Shown: positions 39,121 to 52,130, numbered from the stretch's first letter. The stretch: DNA of 64,000 nucleotides from Rhopalosiphum padi (GCF_020882245.1 NC_083600.1:41883019-41947018), one strand, 5' to 3'. Notes: a model not told the origin generated them from the letters alone. Translations and numbers: made by a program.

Positions 39121-42100
39121 ATGGAAAATATATTGAAGTATGTTCATTAAATGCTTTTATTAAATTGTTATTATGTTATAAGATAGGACAGATAAGTACT
39201 TATGTATATTGTGTATACTTTGGATGGTTATAATATTTATTTATTATTATTCATAGAATATACTTTGTAATTTTTTTAGAGAATCGGGTGGCTCTAAGCA
39301 ACCAATCACAGATGAAGAACGTGCAAAACTTGCTAGCCGTCTCGATGAAGATTTAGATAATTTCATAGACAATCTACAGAAAACACCATATAAAGATGGT
39401 TGGAAAGAGGAGACTTGGCGTGAGGTGATGATAATTAATGTTTATTCTAATTTCTATAAATTTAATTTGTGTAAATATCTAGTTCAATTTAATTATCATT
39501 TAATTATGTTTATATTTATGTATAGTTTTGATTTCTCCACAGGAAATGGAAAAGCACCCATTTTTTATGTCCAAGCCTCCTGAACCAGAAGACCAACCAT
39601 CCCCTTTAGTTGAGGGCTTGCAAAATCTTCGTTATGATCCAGATGATAACACTCCAGAGGAGTTGGCCACTAAACATAAGGATGATGGCAATTTCAATTT
39701 TAAGTGTCGTAAATATAAATTAGCTATATTGTCATACCAAGAAGGGCTAAGATTAGATTTTCAAAATAATGAACTTCGTGCTCAAATGTTCAACAATATG
39801 TCTGCTTCACATTACTTTTTAAAAAATTTTAGGTAACTTATTGGAATAATTAGTGTCTAATAAATGTAATTTAAATTTATTAAATTTTTTTCATATAATA
39901 TGTTTAGATCAAGTTTGACAGCAGCTGAACAAGCTCTCAAATTAAAACCAGACTATGAAAAAACCATACTGAGGGCAATAAATTGTTGTGTTCAGTTAAA
40001 AGAGTTTGATAAATGTTTAAACTTTTGTGATAAATATTTGGAATTTGTACCAGGGGATGATAATGTTATTAAAATAAAAAAAGAAGCGTTAAAATCTAAA
40101 GTAAATTTGAATTATTTATAGTTAAGATTGTTTAATATTATTGAAATGTTTAAATTGATTAGAAAATTGTGGAGATGGAAAAAAGAAAAGCTATAAAAAT
40201 TCAAAAGCAAAAAGAAGCGGATCATACGAAGTTGTTAGAAGAGCTTAATAAAAGAAAATTAAACATAGTTGGCAAAAGTACTAAATAATATTTAATTTTT
40301 TATTACATAATATGTATGATAATAATTATATTTATTTGTTTATATCATAGGTGGTCCGATTAAAGAATTAACAATATTTGATCCAAGAGTGCCTGGTTTA
40401 ATCAAACCAGTACATTTATTTGAGAATTTTCTTGTGTGGCCAGTTGTCTTTTTATATCCTGAGTATCAAACTTCTGATATGATCCAAGAGTTTAATGAAA
40501 CTACTACGTTAGTTTATTATTTTTATTTATATTTTATACTCTTATACTTTTATTGCATTTTAATGTAATTCAAAATAATTAAAATATAATATAATATAGT
40601 ATAATATTAATAATCTACATTTTTTTTCATTAATACATTTTGTAATTTAATATTGTTTTAAAAATAATTTTTTCTTACTTACATTGTTTTAATTGGGGTT
40701 TTAGTGATGCATTTTTTATCTTATAAATAATATTTTTAAAAATTGGATAGGGATTTTTGTTTAATATTGATGGTTTATTGTATAATATAATTTAAAAAAT
40801 ACTTATTTTGAAAGATTAAGAAAAGTGAATAATTTTCATTAAAGTCTTTTGGGGATAAAATATTAAAATATTCATGTCCTAAGTTATTTCATTAGTTTTC
40901 AATTCAAAAATATGTATCGTTTCATTTTTTAACTTACTAGTTAATTATTTTGCGATTCAAATAATATTTTAGGACACAAAGACATTTAGAATTTTTTACC
41001 ACATTATATTCTATCATGTGTAAAATGTGTAAGATTTTTTTTGATATTAATTTGTTTTAGATAGCTATAGTCAATCACATTATATACATTTTGTTTTAGG
41101 CTTATAATTTATTTATTCTCCCAGGTCTTCTAATAGTTTCTTGCTATTCATTACAACTTATAATTATTGTTTAATTGTATTTGTTTAGATTATATAGTCA
41201 TTTAGTTGAAATATTTGCTGAAAGACCTGAATGGGATATGGAAGGAAAATATAATGCAGATTCAGTAAATGTCTATTTTGAGTCGGTAAATGAATATAAA
41301 AGTGGCACAAAAGTTACAAAAATAGATGTTAAAACATGTACTTTATTTGAAGCATTAACAATATTAAGGTAAGAATAAGGAAACAATTGTAATCACATAT
41401 TAATAAAAAGTAATGTTTTGTGTGTGGGTGTAAAAGCTATCCACATTTAAGTCTATTACACTCATGATTTTGTGCTTAGATACATAGTAATCTTATACCC
41501 AAGGATTTGCACTTTAAAGCCAATTTTTAATTTTGTTTTAAAGTTTGTTGGTTCACACAAAACAAACATTTTTTTTTTTATTTGTGTAGTATATGTGGTA
41601 ATAACAAGTACATGCTGATTACAATTTTTCACGATTTTAGACCTGTATTTTATATTTGCTTAAAATCGCCTAAATGACTGTTTTAAAAATATGTATAGCT
41701 TACTTTTAATTGAATAAAAACAGAATAAATTCACTGGTAATGTATAATTTTCATGGGTAACACCAAGCAGCATCCGCTAGTTTATAATAATTATATCAAT
41801 TCATTATATTTACCTATTACAAACATAACAATTTGTATTCAGTCATTATCTTTTTGGCTGTTTCTATTTCAAATTAAATAATTTTTAACCCTTATAACTA
41901 CTTATTTTGTGTGTATGTAACAGCATTAAACACAGCTGACATCCTGCTGTTGAGTATTCGTTTTCATCGTATTCACAGTATATATAAATCTTCAAACAAA
42001 AAATTAATTCTAATACATTTTAATTGTATTTTTCAGGTGTCCAATTGAAAACGGAACACCAGTGTTTTTGATTTTCTTTGCTGGAGGACAGTTTGAGAAA

Positions 42101-42142
42101 GAATTCTTAGAAGAAGTGCCAAAATCAGCTCAAATACAATAA
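39121..42142 (+). CDS. Ttc4: TTC4/Dpit47-type TPR co-chaperone of Hsp90/Hsp70, eight coding exons
   Basis: TTC4 (Dpit47 in Drosophila, Cns1 in yeast) is a cytosolic and nuclear TPR co-chaperone that binds Hsp90 and Hsp70. Coding exons are 39121-39137, 39280-39424, 39543-39832, 39908-40100, 40163-40277, 40351-40507, 41189-41368 and 42037-42142. All introns are GT-AG and all phases join, giving 400 residues, close to the family's roughly 390. The start MENILK lies in the good context GGAAATGG; its exon holds five codons plus two bases and is completed by the A at 39280. Residues 30-65 contain the family block GWKEETWRE then EMEKHPFFM. Residues about 85-195 are the TPR region (DDGNFNFKCRKYKLAILSY, NNMSASHYFLKNFRSSL, ALKLKPDYEK). 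A Lys/Glu-rich helix spans 215-250, and the C-terminal TTC4 wheel domain includes WPVVFLYPEYQTSD. Introns 6 and 7 (681 and 668 bp) are far longer than the others (62-142 bp). The gene looks intact. The first exon is inferred from phase and splice site and is the least certain part. Confidence 0.93.
41751..41781 (+). mobile_element. Possible Helitron 3' terminus in Ttc4 intron 7
   Basis: The string CATGGGTAACACC, then CATCCGCTAGT and a following T, resembles the GGGTAACGCC...ATCCGCTAGT ends of insect Helitrons, which finish in CTRRT and insert before a T. No 5' TC terminus was identified, so the size is unknown. An insertion here would help explain why this intron is long. Confidence 0.35.
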
Positions 42143-42239
42143 AATTGCTTATTACTTTGTTATATTTTCTCCACATTATTTTCATTATACTATTATAATG
42201 TAATGTTGTTGAAATAATATGTTTTACTACTCTTTGTAT

Positions 42240-42245
42240 AATAAA
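42240..42245 (+). terminator. Polyadenylation signal AATAAA of Ttc4
   Basis: A canonical AATAAA lies 98 bases after the stop codon, followed within 30 bases by the TGTGTTAATTGTTG-type T/G-rich sequence expected of a cleavage site. Confidence 0.65.
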
Positions 42246-42833
42246 CTTAAATATATGAGAGTTTTGTGTTAATTGTTGCAGATTTCAATTTTCAATACCG
42301 ATGTCCATTTCTTAGTGTGTGGTTAATAATGTTTATTTTAAAATAGGTTAATAATAGGATGAAAATTGTTGTCTAATATGTTTGTTTGTTTATCTGACTC
42401 GATAAATAGCACCATTTAAATGTTTGATAATAGTGTTTGTTTAACTTCCACAAAGTATTTTAGGGATTATTAATTGGGAATTTATAGATTTCCCACTTGT
42501 ATAATTCATTTTCATGTTAATACATGTATACAAATAAATAAATTCATTAAAAAGCATTGGTGGCAACAACCAATTTTTGATAGTAGTTGTGGTTTTAATT
42601 GTATTGATTTAAGATTGGAACATCTATAATTTTATAAGAATATCTGAATGAACAAGTTTTGAGGCATCTAAGTTATTGATTTTTAAATTGGGAAGGATAA
42701 TGCATCTGAGAGAAACAATTTCATGAAATGTGCAGCTAACCATAACATTATTTTATTTGGCTAAAAGTTATTCGTATACAAGTTAATCATACTATCATTT
42801 AAACAATTTTAAAACAATTAATTTCCAATATAG

Positions 42834-43107
42834 TAGCAAAAGTATATGAATCTGTTATTGAAGCTCTACAATTATATGTTCAGGTAAAAAAAAATATTAA
42901 AAAATTATTAAATAATAGTTGAAATATTAGTATATGGAATGTTGCTTATAAATTATATTACTTATTAATAATAAATAAAAAGAATGTAAAATTTATTATA
43001 TATTTGACATGCAAAACAAAATTTAAATGTGCATTAAATTTTTTTAGATTACCTACTTACAGTGATGACAATTTGACAATAAGTGATTCGTTGTTAAAAA
43101 TTAATAA
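42834..43107 (+). pseudogene. Exon-like fragments of an unidentified gene, possibly transportin-3-like
   Basis: Just after Ttc4, TTTCCAATATAG precedes an open stretch that reads KVYESVIEALQLYVQ and ends in CAG before GTAAAA (42884). A second acceptor, TTTTTTTAG, at 43039-43047 precedes LPTYSDDNLTISDSLLK, which ends at a TAA. The two pieces do not join in one frame. VYxxVxALY and LPTxSxxxLxxSLL occur in that order near the N terminus of transportin-3, so a broken partial copy is conceivable. The matches are too short to be secure. Confidence 0.2.
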
Positions 43108-43371
43108 TTAAATTAAAATAAAACATAATACATAATTCATATTTTTTTTTTATATAGCATAAAATAATAGGCAATACATATTAATTGTAAATATAAAATT
43201 TATTTGATATTATTTTGAGTGATTAATGTTTCAGTATATTAAGGATGAAGTGTATTGTGTATTACTTGATATAAGTATATAACATTAATACATTATAATG
43301 TAAAGGGTAAAAGGAATAAATAATTATTACTAGAAAATGGGCAGGAATTATTTTTAAAGGATAATAAGTTT

Positions 43372-43544
43372 CAAGACCATACCTATGGAGGGAGAGTAGG
43401 GGTCCTCCCGAAATTTTCTTGCATTACGCAAACTTAAAAATTATTTTAATTTTATACACTAATAACTAATAAGTACACCACGTCTAATATCTAAGATTTG
43501 TATAACCCCCCCCCATCGAAGCTCTTTTTTCTAGTACGGCCTTG
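43372..43544. mobile_element. hAT-type miniature inverted-repeat element with 8-bp target duplication
   Basis: The left end CAAGACCATACCTATGGAGG and the right end, on the opposite strand CAAGGCCGTACTAG, form an imperfect terminal inverted repeat. Both ends carry G-rich subterminal tracts, including nine C residues near 43506-43514. Directly flanking words ATAAGTTT (43364-43371) and ATAAGGTT (43545-43552) match at seven of eight positions, the duplication length of hAT elements. The 173-bp body is non-coding. Confidence 0.75.
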
Positions 43545-43552
43545 ATAAGGTT

Positions 43553-46500
43553 GGTTAACTATTTTGTTGTAGCATTATTACATTAACGTCATTAACATAT
43601 TGGATTTGTGAAAAATACAATTAATTTTGTGTTCAGTACCTATATGTATACAAATGATAACAGCATTATTAATTTATTAATAAATATCTATATTTTATGT
43701 ATACATTATAATTTATCACTAATTTGTTGTCGAACACGCACGTCTACACTGAAGACGGAGCAGCGTTGTCCAAAATTGTCTTTGATGTTCATTCAAATAC
43801 CGTCTTATGAGCGAACATTTGTATGTTGTACTCGCACATAGTACTCGAAACACGTACAGACTTGGGGAAATATTCTAAACGAACATGTTCGACAACAATG
43901 ATGATCCTAGTTGCGTGCACTCATCTGCATTGCACTATGTAAAATTAGGTAGCTCTAATGTTTTATTTCCCCGTGTGGCACTTCAATGGAAATATAGTGG
44001 AAATTAATTATTTTTCCCGAAGTAAAAGTGGTGTAGGTTAATTTTTTTCTCTGTAAATATATTATGTTGGGTCTCTGTTTGAATGAATTAGATAAAGTTG
44101 TATCTGATAAAATAAAAGTTTGGATTATTAAGTTAGTACAAACTTAATATCACTTTACCAATTTGAAATTGGAATTTTTAACTTTCAGATAACAGATTTC
44201 TATATAGACTTGATCACGTCTTTTGACGTACCTGTATAGTGACATATATGCATTAAACATGTTTGGCTTACGAAAACTATACATTTTTAAAGTTTGTAGT
44301 GTAAAACAAAAAAATATTTAAATTATAAAATAAAAATTATTCAAGTATAAGTACACAAAACTAAATGTTAAATGACTGAATATTTTAAATTGAAAGTTAA
44401 CTCAAATGATTGTATATCTAAAATATTAACTTATACGAATAAATACGATTACTGACTGATGAAATTATATTTCACCTAAATATAAAATATTATAATATAG
44501 GAAGGTACCTAAAATGTTAGAAATGCTCATTAAAGACAGTAAAAATATTAAATCTCATAATACGTCATTTGGAATGTTAAAACTTTTGTTAAAAAACATT
44601 GTGGTTATAGATACAATCATTCGTCTAAATTCATCATAATGTGAGTACGACATATTGACATCCTTTACAAATTAATATAGATAATTAAACTTGTAATAGG
44701 TACCTATCTAGGTCCGGGGGCACCTCTAGGTCCTAGCATATTATATTATCAAACAGCAGTGTTGTAATATATAGATACTTTTAACAATTATTATCTGAGT
44801 AAGTAAGTATACTTAATAATTTAACAAAACATTATCTTAATATTACCTACTCAAATATTACCTCTACTACCTAAATAAATTTGCATTTATAATTACATAC
44901 ATTTTATAACATGTTTAAAAGTTTATAACTAATTATTAGTACCTACCTCACTATAGTTTTAATATCCTATAACTAGACCTCATCTAGTCGTTATAGTTAT
45001 GATAGACGTATTTTTATGATGTACCTATAAACCTATTATTTGTTATATTGTATTTGTGTCTTCAGTCTTGTATGCATATTTTAAGGAAAAAAGATTTTTA
45101 CTTGTATGTGGAAACAAATAAAAAAAAAAAAACAATTATTGAGTATTGTATACGTCCAACCCACCATCTTATTTTAACAAATTCCTGGAAATATGTCACT
45201 GAATAACGGTGTTGCTTAAAAAATCTTTGGTGTCAATATCTTTTAATATAAATGCGTGACTACGCCACATTTAAACGTGTTGACAATCGTACGCAAATCA
45301 ATCTTTATTTTAGCGGTTTTTATGTCGACCGACCGGCAACCGCGACCTAAAATTTCACCTTATAAAGACAAATATATTGACACTCTATGTATTACCATAA
45401 TATATATATATATATACATTTAATAATCCTGGATTTGTTGGTGGCTGTTGCAAGGTAGCAAGCGTTAGTGATTTTTCGCACGGAGACGAGACACAATTCT
45501 AACACCCCGGGACAGTCGTGTTATACCTTATGCAGCGTGTTCAGAATATTGTATAGTACAATTTTGTATTTACAATTAAAATACTTCACACAAAAAGTGA
45601 ACAGGATTGAAACTAAAAACAACGCCATGTCTACGATTCAACTACAATCTGAAAACATTAATAAATAATAATACATATTAAAAGTATATCACGTCAAAAA
45701 TATATAAATATATCTAGGTACTTAACCTAAAAAAATATTTTCATTTAATCATTTGTAAAAATTGTGTTCAAAAATTAACTAATTTATAAAAAATGGGGGA
45801 AAGTAGATAATAGCTCAGCTATATTATATCTGTATAGGAGTCGATATAGTGTACATCTCGTCATTAAGTAACTATAGGCACTGCGTATAATATGGATGTG
45901 TTTAATATAAATTCAATGATAGGACGAAAAAAGACTCGGAGCGAAAGCGGGAAAATTTTTGATAATCAAGTTTACCAAATAATTATTGTTTTAATAATAA
46001 TATTAAAATTTTAACAATTATTGTTCGTATTTATTTCCTGATTATATTTATAAGTACCGAATATTTTCCGTTTTGACATCCAAAATTACCGTAAGTTAGA
46101 GAGTTACGATACGAAAAAAAATTGGAACGAATACAAATTTTTTTCTCAGTTTATTCAGACTTATGACCAATAACTTAAATGTAGTTGGCGTGGTTAAATT
46201 TTGTTTGTTTTTGTCCTGTGTAGTGACTAGTGAGCCAATCAATTAATCATTGAAAAGTGAAGTACTTAGTAGTCAGTAGTCGTAGTGAAATAAAATAGAG
46301 ATGATAAAATATTTTCCAAGTGTATTTTATTGAAAATATTCCAGTGTTTTTGATTGAAATTATTCTAAGTTGAGTAATACAACAAGTTGTATAGTCCACA
46401 TAATATTATTAAACGAATATAAATTTAAAACAATAATAATAATTGTAAAATAAAACTTTTTATTTGACTTATTGCGAAAGCCTTAACACTTTACAATTTA

Positions 46501-47039
46501 CATAGTCATACTATGTTATTGTTTTTTAAAGTTATAATCTAATATTTTATTATTGATATAGTTTTGTTTTTTTTTTAAAGTCTATTATTGCTATCTGATG
46601 TTCTTATTTTTACTTTTGTATTTCATTGAAACATTTTTAAAACTTCGATTATTTTGAATATATTAGAGTGATGATGATAACAATTTGGAGTTGAATTCGG
46701 AGTGATCATTTTCACAATCGTTTGTTGTAAATGTTCTATTAGAACTAGTGCTATCCCAAATACGGCGACGTATCATAATATATCATCTATAATATGCGAT
46801 TGAGCACCCGTTAGTAAAAAATTAAGTACACTGTCTTGTACAGTTCAACAGTTCAGAAAGTAATGCGCATTTGGTTTTATCAGCATCATGTATATTAAAA
46901 TACGTATTATTGGTGCGTTTTTGTTTGTGTGGGAGTTTATAATAAACCCTACTGAGAGTTTGCCTTTTCGTGACTTCCGGGTAATGCGAAAATGCGAAAT
47001 ATTGGTATATAGCAGATAGCTCTAATTGGGTACGAAAAA
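43553..47039. other. Intergenic DNA without a supported gene
   Basis: Mostly AT-rich. Slightly GC-richer patches at 43730-43960 and 45300-45540 show no splice-bounded frame. A (TA)n run lies at 45400-45415. CTAGGTCC is directly repeated at 44708-44740 around a G-run. Confidence 0.45.
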
Positions 47040-47500
47040 TAATAGAAATAATACGTACGGCTGGAAAAACTAATTCTTTTGTTTTTGTTTTGTGGCAGAA
47101 ACGTCAGAAACGAATAGAACTTAGTGCAGACAATAACCTAACGTTATATCGATGATTGTATAGCTATAGCGGGCTGCGACGGTTTGGTGCTGACGGCCGT
47201 GGCAGTCCGGTCGTACGTGTTGAGTTTGGTAGGCATTTGGCGACACAATAGTAAAAAAAAAAAAAAAAAAGAACAACAAACACGTGTCGTGGTGAGTGAG
47301 GTGTTTATTACTGTCAAAATAAAAAAAAAATACGACGGAAAAAACAGCAGGTTGTCGCAAACTAATCGTGTGGCAACGTGTAGTCAAAAATAAAAAACAA
47401 AAACAAAAGGCCAATGTGATGACGGTGAACAAAACAGATCAGTCGCTAAAGCGAGCCGTAGTCTTTCGGTATGTGCAGAGCGGTCTTCGGTGGTAGAAAA
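47040..47500. promoter_or_regulatory. GC island upstream of a candidate first exon
   Basis: A CpG-rich stretch (47050-47250) followed by A-rich leader-like sequence leads to the open exon-like sequence at 47419. The ATCAGTC at 47438-47444 fits the arthropod initiator TCAGT, but it lies inside the candidate exon, so it would mark a start only if that exon is not the first coding one. A poly-A tract of about 18 bases lies at 47253-47270. Confidence 0.3.
47419..47468 (+). other. Candidate first coding exon (MTVNKTDQSLKRAVVFR)
   Basis: ATG at 47419 opens 16 codons, MTVNKTDQSLKRAVVF, plus two bases, then GTATGTGC at 47469, a good donor. Composition and codon use are protein-like compared with the A-rich leader. 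Unspliced, the frame ends after 25 codons. The candidate terminal exon at 51062 does not continue it in a compatible phase, so at least one further exon would be needed. The product was not recognised. Confidence 0.3.
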
Positions 47501-47933
47501 AAAAGTTGTTTCGAGGAAAAAAATACAAATATTATAATATTTTAAATAATACTTAAATAATCGTTCTGTATGATATGTTATGATATAAACTTATAGAAAC
47601 CACGCGTGACATATAAAGTTGACGAATAATATATTAAAATATAATATACACGTAGCTACCTAATATCTAGTTACTTGTATTAATTGCCACGCATAACGGT
47701 TTTATATTATCGAAAATAATATTAGGACGATGAACATATATATAGGTACTTATTATAGGTTATAAATTTATAATAAAATATTACTATTCAAATGTTTTGA
47801 ATCGATTTCGTTCTGGCGGCTGTCAAAGATATAATGACTGCAAATAGCAATATATAGTAGTATTATATAGAGTTTATAGTGTGATAAAAAATTCGGCTGT
47901 ATTTAACATACTAAAGGGGAAGAGGGCTGGAGC

Positions 47934-48311
47934 CAGTGCCGGAACTAAATATCAGAAAATCACTTCGGCAATTATTAAAATTGGACACCCATTTAAAAAT
48001 TTGCTATTTATAAGTCATATATGATATAATTATATTTATTTTTGGTACTTAATAAAATTGAAGATTAATTAAAAAAAGTAGTAACTATATAAGATGGATA
48101 CTAAAAAGTCTAATATGGTTTTTAAATCTACAATACTATTAACTATATAAATTGTTTGGGAGAGGAAGAGGGCAATCCACAGGTAAATGCATTCTAAGGA
48201 GCAAATAGAATATTAATTAATAATAAAAAATAAACTAAAATTACTAATAAATTTATTTATTACCTATGTAGACAACCATACTTACGAGTTACGACGAACT
48301 TGCCACCACTG
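47934..48311. mobile_element. Possible miniature element with CAGTG-type ends
   Basis: The left end CAGTGCCGGAACTAAATATC resembles the CAGTGGCGTAACTAG ends common among hAT-like elements. The right end reads CAGTGGTGGCAAGTTCG on the other strand. About ten of the first 14 positions agree between ends. No 8-bp flanking duplication is visible, which lowers confidence. Confidence 0.35.
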
Positions 48312-51061
48312 ATATATGTTTATATTTTCAACTATGTCTAAATTTAATTACAATATTGTTTTGGCGTAACAACAAAACGTAGTTTACAATAAAGTTAAAA
48401 CGAAGGCACTATATACTATAATATATCATTATATATATTAATATTTAATATACCAATGTAACGCTTGTGGTCAAAAAATATTTTAAGACATTATCTTAAA
48501 CATTTTTAAAACCAAAAAATAGGTTTGAAATATAGTTACCTATCTATTATCTATTGATATTATATAAAAACGATATTTTTAAAACATAAAAAAAAATAAT
48601 TCTTTGCTATCTGGAAATAATTATACCGTTTTGCAGGTAAATAATTTAACGATGACACGTCGATTAAATATACTCGTAATCTATAAATATATAATATAAT
48701 ATACCCATACATATTATCACTGTTATCATCGGTTGTATTAATGTGGGTATTTATCGTAAAATAATCGCGAGCAAAAACAGGTTAACCAAATAAAGTAAAA
48801 ACTATCTTAACATTGCATGCGTTTTTAAAATTATACGTATAGCACTAAAGCTGTATAATAAGATACCTAAAAATAATAAATATACATATTTTTGTAACCT
48901 ATATATATTATTTTTTTAAAAACATCATTATTATTATTTTAAAAAATTATATAATTTATTCAGACAGAATTTTTAAAGGTCGAAATGTATGAATATTATA
49001 TTAAACAGTCACATTATATCCGCCAAAAAGAATTTTATATAAAACGAACAAAAATTCTATGTTTTTGTCCATTAAACCCGTTTAACATCTATAGGCTACA
49101 CGTATAATCCTTGGTAAAATATATTTGTTTTTTTATTTAAAAAAAAATTTCTAATAATTAGGTACATACAAATACATGTTGTTACACTATAACAAGCAGT
49201 TTTATTTGACAGGTTATTATAGCGAAAATGTCCAATGTATGAAAATGATTAATAGCGAATATATGATAATAATATGTACCTTTATATATTTTACTGTATA
49301 CACTCACGTGTGCTTACATATTGACTATTGACATTGAGTCTAACAAGTTCAAAGTGTATCTATACGGCTATATTTACAACAAGTTGAAATTCAACAATTC
49401 ATAAGATTAATAATTTAATGTTATGAAATATATTATGTACCTTTACTGTTAATAAATTATTGCCGTTTTCAATCGTTGCATAATACATTTATAATATGTT
49501 TGATTCTGCTACAAGTTTAGGATTTTCAAACTTTTAAGACAAAATGTAAATAAATAAACCTACTTCAGTACAATATATTATGTATATAAGATATAAGCGA
49601 ATATTACAAAAGGAGTTAAATAGGAGGTATCTTAATATATGCTATAGAATATAGATATAGTAATTGTGTACATAATAATTATTAAATTTATGTTATAGAT
49701 TGACTATATATGTCATATTATATTGTATAGGTACATATATATTATGTATACGTACCTGAATCGGAAGTGCAATAGAACGAGTTGCTAAGTCTATACAAAC
49801 ATAAAAACAGTTAATTTTTTAATTTAATATGAATATTGTATTCGTATTATTGTTATGATACTTATAAGAAATATTGAGAATATATATATACCTATAACAC
49901 GAGTTCAACAGCTACTTCAAATTACTATCAAGCTTCGTGCGTATTATAGTAAAATATATATAATGTGAAGGCATTATGTCTTGTGTGCGTAAGAAAAATA
50001 TTTTCTAATTTCTTAGAAAAAAAGTTTTTGGTTGATAAGTTTTTTATTTAGTTATGTAATGATGATGAGGTACATTACATTAAAATGTTCAAGATAACTC
50101 GTACAAGTACACAACGCGTAATACTTAATACTTTTATAATATATATTATTACCTATACAATATAAAAGTAAATTAAATGAACACAAACATTCAAAAAATT
50201 TAACAAAAGTACTTTAATAACTTTGTTATTAATTAATTATTTTAAGGGGATGGTTGACGAGGAGGTGTATAGGTACCTAATATTCATATCAAAATTAACG
50301 TGTCATCGATATAATATACTAACTTATTCGATCACTGCATAATATGTACCTTTACACGGTATAGAAAATACAAACATACATACAAGCATATTATATGTAT
50401 AAGTCAACACTCTGTGATGTTATCGGCAGCAGCGCAGTACAGCATAGGTACACCTGTAGTGGTACTTCCATAAAACGGTGTCCGACAACCATCAGAAACA
50501 CGCGTTTCACATATATGTATATATTACCTAGGACGGGAAATGATATATTATTAATGTATTTGGCCCCATTCTTCGAACTATAAATATTATTTCTTATTGG
50601 AAGAAAACACGCACAAGTATAACTTATTTTATGTTGCTGCAGCCACGCTCAAATCATAGGCGAAAATATGAAATGTCACCCCTTAGTGTGGGGAGTGGGA
50701 TGTCAATTTTACAACTTATAAGTGAATTATTGCAGAGAAAAACCTAAACATTTTGCCGGATGTTTTAAGATCCTAACCTATCCTATTAAATACTACGTCT
50801 ACTCCTCGACGTATATTTCACACTTGACGAATAATTATATGTTATGTGGATATATATAATGGGCCTGCAAGAGTCTAAAATTTTACATTCAAATTCTATC
50901 GTACGTTTCTATTGCTTTTGTCCTTAAAGCTTTCTCTGTTGTTTTGAGAAATACGAACGCTCCGCTCCACTTAAATACTTAAGTTTTTAGGTATTTATGG
51001 ATATTTTAAACAATATTTCTAAATTAAAATGTCGTAATTATTTTTTTATTTTTTCTTTTAG
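48312..51061. other. AT-rich intergenic DNA
   Basis: No gene is supported. At 50640-50720 the phrases CATAGGCGAAAATATG and CACCCCTTAGTGTGGGGAG look like the end of a decayed transposon, without a partner end. TAGGTACCTA occurs at 50270. Confidence 0.45.
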
Positions 51062-51138
51062 GGGGCTTGAAAAAGTTTGAAGAGGCTACGCTAATGGTGG
51101 AAACAGAATTTAATAGGATAAGCCACGGATCCGACTAG
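51062..51138 (+). other. Candidate terminal coding exon (ends ...NRISHGSD, stop)
   Basis: A long T-rich tract and TTTTCTTTTAG form a textbook acceptor ending at 51061. Two bases then lead into GLKKFEEATLMVETEF and NRISHGSD before TAG at 51136. The composition is clearly less AT-rich than the flanks and looks protein-like. No upstream exon in the required phase, and no polyadenylation signal close by, were found. It may be the last exon of the gene that starts in the 47-kb island, but this is not shown. Confidence 0.3.
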
Positions 51139-52130
51139 TGGTGGCGAAGTGAGACATGATGCGTAGTTGTAGATATAATATAATACATATAGGTACCGTT
51201 GTAGCCGTTGCTATTATTTATAAATTTTAAATTAATAACAAACCGAGAGATTTGTACCGTAGTTTGGCTTATTATTTAATAACGTAAACGTACTAAGAAA
51301 GTTTATATGATTTTAAATTGCTTTTGCGATCTTTAAGTGTTCGATTGTATTAAACTGCTATTTTTGTTTTTATATTTAGTCTGTAAGTGTGCTGTCTAAT
51401 GATGGATTGCACTCAATTAGGTCCTAAAATAATTAAAGTTTAAAATTGTGTACGAATTTGGTCCGGGTGAGTAAAATATTTTGTCAAAATTAGATTAATA
51501 TAAAATTATATACGTTATCGTAAAATGATATACATATACACTGGTTTCATAATTTCCTGAATTTAGGATTAAGAGAGGATTAAAAAAGTATTTAAAGTTA
51601 GGTAGTTTACTTTAAATATTTTTTTGGAATTCTATTTCTCATTGTTATCACTGAACAAAGTTGGAAATTGTTTTATAAACGAACGATTGCGAAAGTTGAC
51701 GGGTTATTTATTAAAAAATTATATTCATCCCGAAGGAAAGTTCCTCCTAAATTATGGTCCGAATTTGAATTTAACAATTAGAACTGCAAGTGAAAACGCA
51801 TTATAATTTTCGTTAGTAAGTTATCAATTTATTATAATTATTATATTTTATTTAGTATATTATCATTGACAATTTATTTGAAAAAACTTTTTCCGTTATT
51901 TTTTCACGCGAACCACGAAAACAATTTTAAATGCTTGAAAGAGATATATCCAAGTCAAAAGTGCAAAGCCTAGGGCCTGAGCCTTGTCCACCCTTCTTAA
52001 GGATGACCCTGCAGGAGAGTGCCGAGCGTATAAATAATTTGTTACGCGTAATGTGCGCCTGTGAGATGGGAGACAGCAAAAACGGATGAGACGTTCTCTT
52101 GATTGTAGGTAATACATACATAATAATATT

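Noticed and set aside
45420..45560. GC-richer patch considered as a small RNA gene
   Set aside because: No tRNA arms, no known promoter elements and no stable symmetrical structure could be made out by eye.
47121..47432. A - strand frame with long Phe runs
   Set aside because: The Phe runs are the reverse of poly-A tracts in the + strand leader-like sequence.
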